DNA of 41,683 nt from an uncultured Anaerolineae bacterium (GTDB taxonomy: Bacteria; Chloroflexota; Anaerolineae; Aggregatilineales; Phototrophicaceae), in the NCBI GenBank assembly GCA_937922795.1, contig CALAJK010000088.1, forward strand, positions 1-41,683, in the 5' to 3' direction. Every line of letters starts with the position of its first letter. Within the stretch, counting starts at the first letter, position 1. The translations under genes and the position numbers were made by a program. Shown here in pieces: positions 33,825-40,848 of the stretch. A model generated the notes under the pieces. The model did not search any database and was not told the DNA's origin. It saw nothing but the letters and a program-made list of their open reading frames with translations.

Positions 33825-34871
33825 ATGCCCACAGTTCATGATCTGGATACCCCCAGCGTGCTGATCGACCTCGACCGGATGGCCGCCAACATCGCCCGAA
33901 TGCAGGCCTACTGCGACGCGCATGGGCTGGCGTTTCGCCCGCACATCAAGACGCACAAGATCCCGGAGATCGCCCGGATGCAGGTGGAGGCCGGCGCGGT
34001 CGGCATTGCCTGCCAGAAGGTGAGCGAGGCGGAAATCTTCGCCCAGGCTGGTTTCACCGACATCCAGATCCCTTACAACATCGTCGGGCCGCACAAGACC
34101 GCCCGCCTGATGGAGCTGGCGCTGTACAACTGGGTGGCCGTCTCGGCCGACCATCCCAGCGTGATCGCCGGGCTGGGCGACGCCGCCCGCGCCCATGACC
34201 TGCGGCTGCGGGTGCTGGTAGAACTGGAGACCGACATCCACCGCACCGGCGCTCCGGTTGAGGAAGTGGTCAATCTGGCGCAGCGCATCGAGCAGGACGA
34301 CCATCTTCACTTTCTCGGCCTGCTGGTCTACCCCAGCAGCCTGGCCATGCGCCCGGCCATCCAGGAGGCGCTCGACCGGCTCAACCGGGCGGGCATCGGC
34401 GTGGAGGTGGTCAGCGGGGGCGGCACCGGCGCGGCGCGCTGCGCTCACGAGATCCCCGAACTGACCGAGCTGCGGGTGGGCACGTATGTATTCAACGACT
34501 GGGCGACGGTGGGCAAAGGCTGGGCGTCGCCGGACGACTGCGCCATGACGGTCTTGACGACCGTGGTCAGCCGCCCGTCGTCCGATCGCGGCATCCTGGA
34601 CGCCGGCAGCAAGACGCTGGCCGCCGACCGCTGGGATGACGCGCACGGTTACATCGTTGAGTATCCGGAAGCGCGCCTCTACCAGTTGAGCGAGGAGCAT
34701 GCCCATGTAGACTTCAGCGCCTGCGCCGAACGGCCGGTCATCGGCGAGCGCGTGCACGTCATCCCAGTGCACACCTGCGTCGTGAGCAACCTGCACCACC
34801 AGCTCTACGGCGTGCGCGGCGATGACATTGAGGTCATCTGGCCGGTGGCGGCGCGCGGGCAGGTATGGTAA
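33825..34871 (+). CDS. D-threonine aldolase / D-serine dehydratase-like PLP enzyme
   Basis: Fold-type III PLP enzyme of 348 residues with an alanine-racemase-like N-terminal barrel and a DSD1-type C-terminal domain. The PLP lysine is probably Lys42 in FRPHIKTHK, next to the LDTPSVLIDLDRMAANIARM opening. The strand GFTDIQIPYNIVG and the VVSGGGTGAARCAH phosphate loop also fit. His and Cys near the end, VIPVHTCVVSNLHHQL, are placed like the zinc ligands of this family. D-threonine aldolases split D-threonine to glycine and acetaldehyde; D-serine dehydratases release ammonia. I cannot choose between them. It sits in a Nudix-TlpA-aldolase cluster with nine-base spacings. Confidence 0.88.
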   Translation: MPTVHDLDTPSVLIDLDRMAANIARMQAYCDAHGLAFRPHIKTHKIPEIARMQVEAGAVGIACQKVSEAEIFAQAGFTDIQIPYNIVGPHKTARLMELALYNWVAVSADHPSVIAGLGDAARAHDLRLRVLVELETDIHRTGAPVEEVVNLAQRIEQDDHLHFLGLLVYPSSLAMRPAIQEALDRLNRAGIGVEVVSGGGTGAARCAHEIPELTELRVGTYVFNDWATVGKGWASPDDCAMTVLTTVVSRPSSDRGILDAGSKTLAADRWDDAHGYIVEYPEARLYQLSEEHAHVDFSACAERPVIGERVHVIPVHTCVVSNLHHQLYGVRGDDIEVIWPVAARGQVW

Positions 34872-34905
34872 AGGCGAGCGGCAAACCGGAGGCCAGGAGC
34901 AGTGT

Positions 34906-35319
34906 ATGGTGACCTACACCCTCCAACTGATCGGGCTGAAATGTCTGGAGGCGCAGGAACTGGACGGCGACGAGATCGTGCTGCGTCTCAACGGTGTGCC
35001 GGTCTGGTCGTCTGGCCGCTTCAAACTGCACCACCGCCCAACTGGCGAGCTGCAGGTTGACCAGTTCGATTTCGCCAACGGCCAGCGCCACGGCGCCGCT
35101 GGCTGGCAGATGCTAACGCCGTACAACCCGGGCGATTATCTGTTCAAGGATCTGGTGGGCGATTCGTTTTTCGAGCTGTGGGAGGCCGACCCGCTCAACC
35201 GCTACGACGACCTCGGGCGAGCGCGGGTGTCGGTTGACGACGCCAGTCGCGGCCAGATCAGCATCGTCTTTGCCCGCGAAGGGGCGCAGTATCTGCTCAC
35301 CTACCGGGTGATCGTGTAG
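34906..35319 (+). CDS. Hypothetical C2-like protein
   Basis: Not a recognised family; 137 residues. The pattern of strands and the segment DSFFELWEADPLNRYDDLG followed by RARVSV resembles C2-like beta-sandwich folds with an Asp-rich loop, hinting at calcium binding, but this is a visual similarity only. The upstream open frame begins at 34822 inside the aldolase gene; the ATG at 34906 is the real start, with AGGAG six bases before it. It lies 34 bases after the aldolase-like gene. No signal peptide is visible. Confidence 0.65.
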   Translation: MVTYTLQLIGLKCLEAQELDGDEIVLRLNGVPVWSSGRFKLHHRPTGELQVDQFDFANGQRHGAAGWQMLTPYNPGDYLFKDLVGDSFFELWEADPLNRYDDLGRARVSVDDASRGQISIVFAREGAQYLLTYRVIV

Positions 35320-35431
35320 CAGCCCTGGCCTACATTCACCGGTTTTTCACGCTCCGCGAAAGCGGCTGTCATCTGGACGCTGTATCATGGGTGACATAAT
35401 ATGATCAGCCTGATGTAGGAAAAGTGCAGCC

Positions 35432-36064
35432 ATGCCTGAAGCCTTGATCTGGGGCGCGTCCGGCGGCATCGGGAGCGCGCTGGTGACGCTGCTGAAGTCG
35501 CGCGGCTGGCGGGTGTTCGCCGCCGCCCGTGACGAGGCGCGCATCCCGCCGGAAGCCGACTTCACCTGCCGCTTTGACGCCGGCCAGCCGCATACCATCG
35601 ACAGCATCCCCGCCATGCTGGCCGGCGACTCGGACGGGATTGATCTGATGGTCTACGCCGCCGGCACGACCGTCTCGGCGACAGTTGAGAAGCTGACGCC
35701 AGCGGACTGGGCGCAGGTGTTCGACTCGAACGTCACCGGCGCCTATCTGGCGGCGCGGGCCAGCCTGCCGCTGATGAAGCCGGGCGGGCATCTGGTGTTC
35801 ATCGGCGCGTATGTCGAGCATCTCATCCTGCCGAAGCTGGCGGCCTATGCCGCCGCCAAGGCCGCGCTGGCGCCGCTGGCCGCCGTGCTGCAGAAGGAAA
35901 ACCGCAAGCTGAAAGTCACGCTGCTGCGGCCTGGGCCGGTGGACACGCCCTTCTGGGCCAATGTGCCCTTCAGCCTGCCGAAAGACGCCCGGCCGCCGTC
36001 GGCCATCGCCGAGGCGATCTTGGCGCGCTACGAGTCCGGCGAGAGCGGCGACCTGAACCTGTAA
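35432..36064 (+). CDS. Short-chain dehydrogenase/reductase without the catalytic Ser
   Basis: NAD(P)-binding Rossmann protein of 210 residues. It has the cofactor loop GASGGIG (7-13) and the Tyr139-x3-Lys143 pair of the SDR family (YAAAK). The catalytic serine that normally lies 13 residues before the Tyr is an Ala (VFIGAYVEH), and the Asn-Ala-Gly motif is YAAGTT, so the canonical tetrad is incomplete. Activity may be altered or lost, or the serine may be replaced as in some divergent SDRs. The ATG at 35432 has AGGAAAA upstream. It is convergent with the PD40 gene, seven bases apart. The substrate is unknown. Confidence 0.85.
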   Translation: MPEALIWGASGGIGSALVTLLKSRGWRVFAAARDEARIPPEADFTCRFDAGQPHTIDSIPAMLAGDSDGIDLMVYAAGTTVSATVEKLTPADWAQVFDSNVTGAYLAARASLPLMKPGGHLVFIGAYVEHLILPKLAAYAAAKAALAPLAAVLQKENRKLKVTLLRPGPVDTPFWANVPFSLPKDARPPSAIAEAILARYESGESGDLNL

Positions 36065-36071
36065 GGCTCGC

Positions 36072-37166
36072 TCAGCCGCCCCGTACTGGCCGCCAGGCTG
36101 GCGTCATCACATCGGCGATGCCCCTCACCGTCAGCGGCGCGGAGCCCCCGACGACGGTATCTACCAGATGGATGTTCAAGCCCCAGTCGCGGGTAGAGAT
36201 GTACGCTAGATAACGGCCATCGGGCGACCAGGCGGGGAGCTGCTCGCTGGCTGGATCGTCGGTGAGCTGCCTGACCGCGCCGGTCGCCAGATCGATCACG
36301 AATAAATCGGTGCTGCTCGCCGGGCGCGAGGCGAAGGCCAGCTTCTGCCCATCGGGCGACCAGACCGGCGTCCAGTCTGATTCGTGACCGGTATCCAACC
36401 GCTGGCGCTGGCCGACGCAGTCCTGGGGCTGTGTCGTGCAGCCGATTTCGACGCGGTACAGGCGCAGGCTGCCCGAACCCATGGCCGACAGCGCCAGCCA
36501 GCGCCCATCGGGCGACCAAGCCGGCGGCCAGCTCACGATCGTCGACGCCAGCAGCAAAAAGTCGTTGAAGCGGCAGCCCTGCGCCTTTTCAATGCAGTTC
36601 GGGCTGGCGGCATACAGGCGCGGGTTGCCGTCTCGGAACGACAGGTACACCAGCCAGCCGCCGTCCGGCGACCACAGCGGCGGGCTGTCGGTGGCGCTGG
36701 TCTGGTTGAGGATGTACGGCTCAGTCCCGTCTAGGCCGACGATGACGATCTTGGCGCTGCCCCGAATCGAGGAGACGATAGCCAGCCGTCCGCCGTCTGG
36801 CGACCAGGCTGGCACAGCGCTGGCCCGATAACCGATTGCCAGGGGATACGGGCGCGCGGCCGGTACGTCCGTCACATGCAGGATGAAGCCCTCGCCCAGC
36901 CGGTTCGAGAGGAATGCCAGCCTCTGGCCGTCGGGCGACCAGGCCGGCAGCAAGTCTTCGGCCGGATGGCGGGTGAGATTGGCCGCCAGCCGCCGCTCAA
37001 CGTCAATCAGGAAGATGTCGGTTTGGCCGCGCGGCCGGGCAGTATAGGCGATCTGATTGGCGGCAGGCGAAGCCGCGCCCACTGCCCCGGCGGCCAGCGC
37101 CAGCGCCGCCATCAGCGGCCACAGCAGCGCTCCCAGGCGCAGCAGAGTCAAATGGAGTGCGATCAT
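36072..37166 (-). CDS. Exported PD40/TolB-like beta-propeller protein
   Basis: The 364-residue protein has a hydrophobic N-terminal signal segment (about 5-34, ending in an Ala-rich cleavage region), then six or seven PD40 repeats. Each carries a core like PAWSPDGRYLAYIS, PVWSPDGQKLAFAS or PPAWSPDGRWLALS. The gene carries the complement of GTCGCCCGATGG-type sequence once per repeat, so the repeats are visible in DNA. It should fold as a six- or seven-bladed propeller outside the cell. Two extra Cys (GCTTQPQDC and the CIEKAQGC stretch) may form a disulfide within one loop. A GTG at 37190 is an alternative start. It is divergent from the SH3b gene and may work with the PD40 part of the kinase at 23271. 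Confidence 0.9.
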   Translation of the reverse strand: MIALHLTLLRLGALLWPLMAALALAAGAVGAASPAANQIAYTARPRGQTDIFLIDVERRLAANLTRHPAEDLLPAWSPDGQRLAFLSNRLGEGFILHVTDVPAARPYPLAIGYRASAVPAWSPDGGRLAIVSSIRGSAKIVIVGLDGTEPYILNQTSATDSPPLWSPDGGWLVYLSFRDGNPRLYAASPNCIEKAQGCRFNDFLLLASTIVSWPPAWSPDGRWLALSAMGSGSLRLYRVEIGCTTQPQDCVGQRQRLDTGHESDWTPVWSPDGQKLAFASRPASSTDLFVIDLATGAVRQLTDDPASEQLPAWSPDGRYLAYISTRDWGLNIHLVDTVVGGSAPLTVRGIADVMTPAWRPVRGG

Positions 37167-37207
37167 GTTCTCAGTGTAGCACAGTGGCACAGCCGCCGCC
37201 GCCTGCG

Positions 37208-37213
37208 TAGAAT
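37208..37213 (+). promoter_or_regulatory. Candidate -10 of the SH3b gene
   Basis: TAGAAT, one base from consensus, 29 bases before the ATG at 37242. It lies in the 75-base spacer between the divergent PD40 and SH3b genes. Confidence 0.35.
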
Positions 37214-37241
37214 GAGAAGAGACAACTCAGGAGATATGCCC

Positions 37242-38270
37242 ATGCGCCTGCGCGCTCCACTCATCCTGCTCGCGCTGCTGGCAGCGCTGCTCGCCGCCGG
37301 GAACTGGCTGCGCCGCCCGGCCGTCGCCCAGGACATCCCAACTGTCACGCCGCTGCCCGAACTGGCCACTTCGCAGCCGGTGTTCATCATCACGCCCACG
37401 CCCACCGCCACGCCCGGCTGCGCCGCGCCGCTGCCGCTGGCCGCCGGCGATTCCGCCTTCGTGCGCGCCGGCACTAACGTGCGCTCGCAGCCGACCACCT
37501 CTGGGGCGCTGGTCAACTACTACGGCGAGGCGGTCACGGTGCGGATCGTCGGCGGGCCGGTGTGCCAGAACGACTACAACTGGTGGCAGGTGCGCGGCCC
37601 CGGCGAAGACGGCTGGGTGGCGGAAGGCCGCCCCGGCGCCTATTTCGTGCGGCCGGCGCCCAAAGCCGAGACCGGCTGCCCGGCGCCCGCCCAACTGGCC
37701 ATCGGCGGGCGAACGGAGATCCTGACCGGCGTGCGACTGCGCGACCAGGCCGCCGAGACCGGGCTGACGCTGACCGTCGCCCCGAAAGGGGCGCTGGCCG
37801 ACGTGCTGGAAGGGCCGGTGTGCGCCGGCGGCAAGAACTGGTGGCGGCTGCGCGTGACGGTGCTGAACGTGGTCTATACCGGCTGGGCCGCCGAGGGCTT
37901 CCCCGGCGAGCGCTACCTGCAAGCTGAAGGCGCCGACCTGCTGCCGGTGTGCGCCCCGTCGCTGAACCTGAAGCCCGGCCAGCGCGCCTATGTGGACTAC
38001 CCGGACAACAACCCGCGCAACCTGCGCGCTGCGCCGGGGCTGAACGCCGAGCTGGTCGCCACGCTGGTTGATGGCATCGGCTTCGAGGTCATCGGCGGGC
38101 CGGTGTGCGCTGATGATCTTAACTGGTGGCAGATTCAGATCATGTCCCGGCCGGATGTGACCGGCTGGTTCGCTGAGGGCGGACCGTCGCAGTACTGGAT
38201 CACGCCGCTGTACGATTTCAACCAGTTCAACAAAAACAGCGCCGCGGACGATGGACGCCCAGGGCGCTGA
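37242..38270 (+). CDS. Exported triple SH3b-domain protein
   Basis: Protein of 342 residues with a signal peptide or anchor (about 5-30, MRLRAPLILLALLAALLAAG) and a Thr/Pro-rich linker with ITPTPTATPG. Three bacterial SH3 (SH3b) repeats follow. The repeats share the pattern NVRSQPTTSGALVN / GGPVCQNDYNWWQVRG / GWVAEGRPGAYF, seen again around LRDQAAETGL and LRAAPGLNAELVATL. Each repeat has two Cys, one before the strand start and one in GGPVC, likely to form a disulfide. SH3b domains bind cell-wall or surface ligands, so this is probably a wall-associated protein. The ATG at 37242 with AGGAG eight bases before it is preferred to the one at 37236. Confidence 0.9.
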   Translation: MRLRAPLILLALLAALLAAGNWLRRPAVAQDIPTVTPLPELATSQPVFIITPTPTATPGCAAPLPLAAGDSAFVRAGTNVRSQPTTSGALVNYYGEAVTVRIVGGPVCQNDYNWWQVRGPGEDGWVAEGRPGAYFVRPAPKAETGCPAPAQLAIGGRTEILTGVRLRDQAAETGLTLTVAPKGALADVLEGPVCAGGKNWWRLRVTVLNVVYTGWAAEGFPGERYLQAEGADLLPVCAPSLNLKPGQRAYVDYPDNNPRNLRAAPGLNAELVATLVDGIGFEVIGGPVCADDLNWWQIQIMSRPDVTGWFAEGGPSQYWITPLYDFNQFNKNSAADDGRPGR

Positions 38271-38310
38271 CCGGCTGCGGGGGCACTCCCCCCTGCGCGC
38301 CCCCTGCCGG
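38271..38310 (+). terminator. Composite GC-rich hairpin after the SH3b gene
   Basis: CCGGC (38271-38275) pairs with GCCGG (38306-38310) around an inner GGGGG-cact-CCCCC stem (38279-38292). It begins directly after the SH3b stop. There is no U-tract, so it could act as a weak terminator or mRNA 3' end. Confidence 0.35.
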
Positions 38311-38314
38311 ACGA

Positions 38315-38401
38315 TCATTCAGACTGCTGAGCCTGCATGTTCAGCCTGCATTGGCCCGCGTAGTTGTCCAGGTAGAAGCTGACTTCGACTAGCGTCGTCT
38401 A
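38315..38401 (-). pseudogene. Remnant of a small ORF with an in-frame TAG
   Basis: The minus strand reads ...RMPATLEAS, then a TAG stop at 38401-38399, then TTLVEVSFYLDNYAGQ and a further dozen residues to TGA at 38317-38315, all in one frame. Around the stop, ACGCTA occurs twice 21 bases apart; removing the 21-bp unit would restore PATLVEVSFYL. This suggests a slipped duplication. No family is recognised. The remainder of the 38271-38500 stretch has no other gene. Confidence 0.4.
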
Positions 38402-38499
38402 GCTGGCCTCTAGCGTCGCCGGCATGCGTTCGCCGCCGCCCAGCTCACCGCCCACACGTCGGGCGCGTTGCAGGGGCAGGTGAGCGATGGCGCCCCCCC

Positions 38500-39060
38500 T
38501 CACCTCCCGAACAGCGCCGACACAGCCACTGTTTCGCCTAAGGTCGGCGATGGGAAGGTGTCCGCGCTCGCGTACACGCCCTGGCGGGCGAAACGCCCGT
38601 CCACCAGCGTCCACACCTCAATCACCGCGTGGGACGGGTCTACAATCCAGTATTCACGCACGCCGCACCGCTCGTAAGCCAGGTATTTTTTTCCTGGCGA
38701 TCATACTTGACAGTGCTGGGCGACAGCACTTCAACGACCACGTCGGGCGCACCTGTCAGGCGTTTGTCCCCGACAACGCACGCACTGGCTGCCGGGCATC
38801 AGGTACAGCACATCCGGCTCAAAGACGTTGTACTCATCTAGGTAGACCTCGACCGGCGTGACAAAAGCCCGGCCGCCGCGCGCTTTGGCGATCATCATGA
38901 AGAGGAACAGGATTTCGCTCACAATCGCTTGATGCTGGGGCACAGGGGGCACGCCGATGACCACCTCGCCGTCAATCAACTGGATCAGATCATGCTGGGC
39001 GTAGTCCGGCCGTCGGAAATAGTCATCTGCCGCCAGGCGGACAGGTGTCCGGCTGACCAT
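38500..39060 (-). pseudogene. Frameshifted Uma2-family nuclease
   Basis: Uma2 (DUF820) proteins have a PD-(D/E)XK nuclease fold. From ATG 39060 (AGGAG six bases before) the frame matches the family: LIDGEVVIGVPPVPQHQAIV, then VYLDEYNVFEPDVLYLMPG, ending near 38785. It resumes as VVGDKRLTGAPDVVVEVLSPS in the next frame, so a one-base shift separates them. An A7 run (7 A on the minus strand, 38685-38691) then breaks the frame again; YLAYERCGVREYWIVDPSHA lies in the third frame and ends at a stop at 38500. With both shifts corrected the length would be near 185 residues, normal for Uma2. Either a decayed gene or base errors. Confidence 0.78.
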
Positions 39061-39088
39061 AGTCACTCCTCACGACTCGCCGCCCGGC

Positions 39089-39418
39089 TCACCGCCCGCG
39101 TCGGGCTGGCCGACGCCTGGGCTGGTTGGCCGGTGGAGTTGCCGACGCGGCCAACTCTGCCTGCTCGACAATGCCCACCACCACCGCCCGCACCGGGCCG
39201 GTGCCGCGCTTGCCCAGGATCTGCCGGGCGCTGCTGCCCTCGTCCATCACTAGCACCACATCGCCCACGCCGGCCTGCACATCGTCCACGCAGATGTCGT
39301 AGGCTTCGGCTTCGGCGCCGTCCAGGTTCAGCCGGCTGACCAGCAGCAGCTTGCGCCCTTCAAACAGCGGATGCTTGATGGTGCTGACCACTGTGCCCTT
39401 CACACGCCCGATGTACAT
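39089..39418 (-). CDS. eutN: EutN/CcmL-family shell-vertex protein
   Basis: Pentameric vertex protein of bacterial microcompartments, 109 residues. The family start MYIGRVKGTVVSTIKHP is followed by GRKLLLVSRL (about 23-32) and the conserved VGDVVLVMDEGSSARQIL (about 53-70), and then VRAVVVGIVEQAEL. The C terminus carries a Pro/Arg-rich tail of about 15 residues (QPRRRPARRGR) that EutN proteins usually lack. ATG 39418 with GGGAGG upstream is preferred to 39454. No hexameric shell gene or signature enzyme lies in the window, so this copy is an orphan here. Confidence 0.88.
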   Translation of the reverse strand: MYIGRVKGTVVSTIKHPLFEGRKLLLVSRLNLDGAEAEAYDICVDDVQAGVGDVVLVMDEGSSARQILGKRGTGPVRAVVVGIVEQAELAASATPPANQPRRRPARRGR

Positions 39419-39474
39419 CGTCTGCCGTCCTCCCGGCGCGTCAGCGCCGCTCACATTCTACCGCACTGCGGCGT

Positions 39475-40821
39475 CTAACCGCGCCCGGCCGCCACCGCCG
39501 CCAGATAGCGCCCGCTGTCCTTGATGATGCGCCGCTGGGTGGCGTAGTCGGTGTAGATCACGCCGAAGCGCTTGCTGTAGCCGTGCGCCCACTCGAAGTT
39601 GTCCAGCAGCGACCACACGAAGTAACCCTTCAGCGGCACGCCGTCCGCCAGCGCCCGCGCCGCCTGCTGGAAGTAGCCGCGCAGGTAGGCCACCCGGCGC
39701 TCGTCGTGCACCTGGCCATCGGGCGCGATCTCATCGTCAAAGGCCGCGCCGCTCTCGGTGATGTAGATGGCGGGCGGGCGATAGTCCCGGTGGACGCGCA
39801 GCAGCACATCGTACAGCGCCGGCGGGTAGACCTCCCAGTTCATCGCCGTCCGTTCGGCGGGCGGCCGCACATAGCGCACATTCAGCAGCGGCAGCTCGTC
39901 GCCGGCGGTGATGATCGAGCGCTCGTAGAAGTTCACGCCTTGAAAATCCAGTGGGACGCTGATCTGTTCCATGTCGCCCGGCTCCACCGGCGGGCCGAAG
40001 ATGCCGAACAGCTCCAGCATATCGGCGGGGTAGTGGCCGGTATAGACCGGATCGAGATACCAGCGGTTGAGGAAGCCGTCGTAGCGCTGCGCCGCCGCTT
40101 GGTCTTCCGGGCTGTCGCTGGCCGCCTCGACCGCCTGCAAATAGTTGACCAGCCCCACCTGTGCGCCGGGGACGTTCGCCCGCAGGACGCGGACGGCGGC
40201 GCCATGCGCCAGCAGGGCGTGATGGGCGGCGCGAGTCATCCGGCCGGGATCCATGATGGCCGTGCCGGGGGCCATCTCGCCGGTGACGTAGCCCTGCACG
40301 CAGAACACGAACATCTCGTTGAACGTCATCCAGTGCTTCACCCGGTCGCCCAGGGCGCGGCTGACGGCGTCGGTATAGGCGGCGAAGTCGTCCACGATGC
40401 CGCGCCGCAGCCAGCCCTCGCCTTCGTCCTGGAGCGCCTGCGGCAGATCCCAGTGATAGAGCGTGACGAACGGCGTGATGCCGGCCTCCAACAGGCCGTC
40501 CACCAGCCGGCTGTAGAAGTCGAGGCCGGCCTGGTTGACCGCGCCGCGCCCCTGCGGCAGGATGCGCGGCCAGGCGATGGAGAAGCGGTAGCCGTTGAGG
40601 TTCAGCTCGCGCATTAGGGCGATGTCCTCGCGCCAACGGTGGTAATGGTCGCAGGCGACGTCGCCCGTGTCGCCGTTGTGAGTCTTGCCCGGCGTGTGCG
40701 AAAAAGTGTCCCAGATGCTGGGGCCGCGGCCATCTTCATTCACCGCGCCCTCGATCTGGTAGGCGGCCGTGGCCGTGCCCCAGATGAAGTCGGGCGGGAA
40801 GTTGAGTTGAGCATCGGTCAT
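39475..40821 (-). CDS. bglA: Family 1 glycoside hydrolase (beta-glucosidase type)
   Basis: Retaining beta-glycosidase of 448 residues, cytoplasmic as no signal peptide is seen. It begins NFPPDFIWGTATAAYQIEG, the family signature. The acid/base is Glu169 (WMTFNEM) and the nucleophile is Glu356 (YITESGAAF). Active-site residues Gln22 and His123/Trp124 (LYHWDLPQAL) and the NFEWAHGYSKRFGV end are also conserved. Likely substrate is a beta-linked disaccharide such as cellobiose. ATG 40821 has GAGGGA upstream; the ATG at 40848 adds nine residues that the family lacks. It follows dprA by 27 bases and may be on the same transcript. Confidence 0.95.
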   Translation of the reverse strand: MTDAQLNFPPDFIWGTATAAYQIEGAVNEDGRGPSIWDTFSHTPGKTHNGDTGDVACDHYHRWREDIALMRELNLNGYRFSIAWPRILPQGRGAVNQAGLDFYSRLVDGLLEAGITPFVTLYHWDLPQALQDEGEGWLRRGIVDDFAAYTDAVSRALGDRVKHWMTFNEMFVFCVQGYVTGEMAPGTAIMDPGRMTRAAHHALLAHGAAVRVLRANVPGAQVGLVNYLQAVEAASDSPEDQAAAQRYDGFLNRWYLDPVYTGHYPADMLELFGIFGPPVEPGDMEQISVPLDFQGVNFYERSIITAGDELPLLNVRYVRPPAERTAMNWEVYPPALYDVLLRVHRDYRPPAIYITESGAAFDDEIAPDGQVHDERRVAYLRGYFQQAARALADGVPLKGYFVWSLLDNFEWAHGYSKRFGVIYTDYATQRRIIKDSGRYLAAVAAGRG

Positions 40822-40848
40822 CGTCTTGTCCCTCGTCTGTTGTCGCAT

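Noticed and set aside
36072..37166. Tandem short DNA repeats resembling a CRISPR array
   Set aside because: The repeats are the coding copies of the PD40 motif, spaced about 120-150 bases apart within one reading frame and diverged, with no spacers of equal size.
36876..37235. Plus-strand upstream extension of the SH3b frame
   Set aside because: This part is antisense to the PD40 gene and reads as Gln/Arg-rich noise. The signal peptide and ribosome binding site place the start at 37242.
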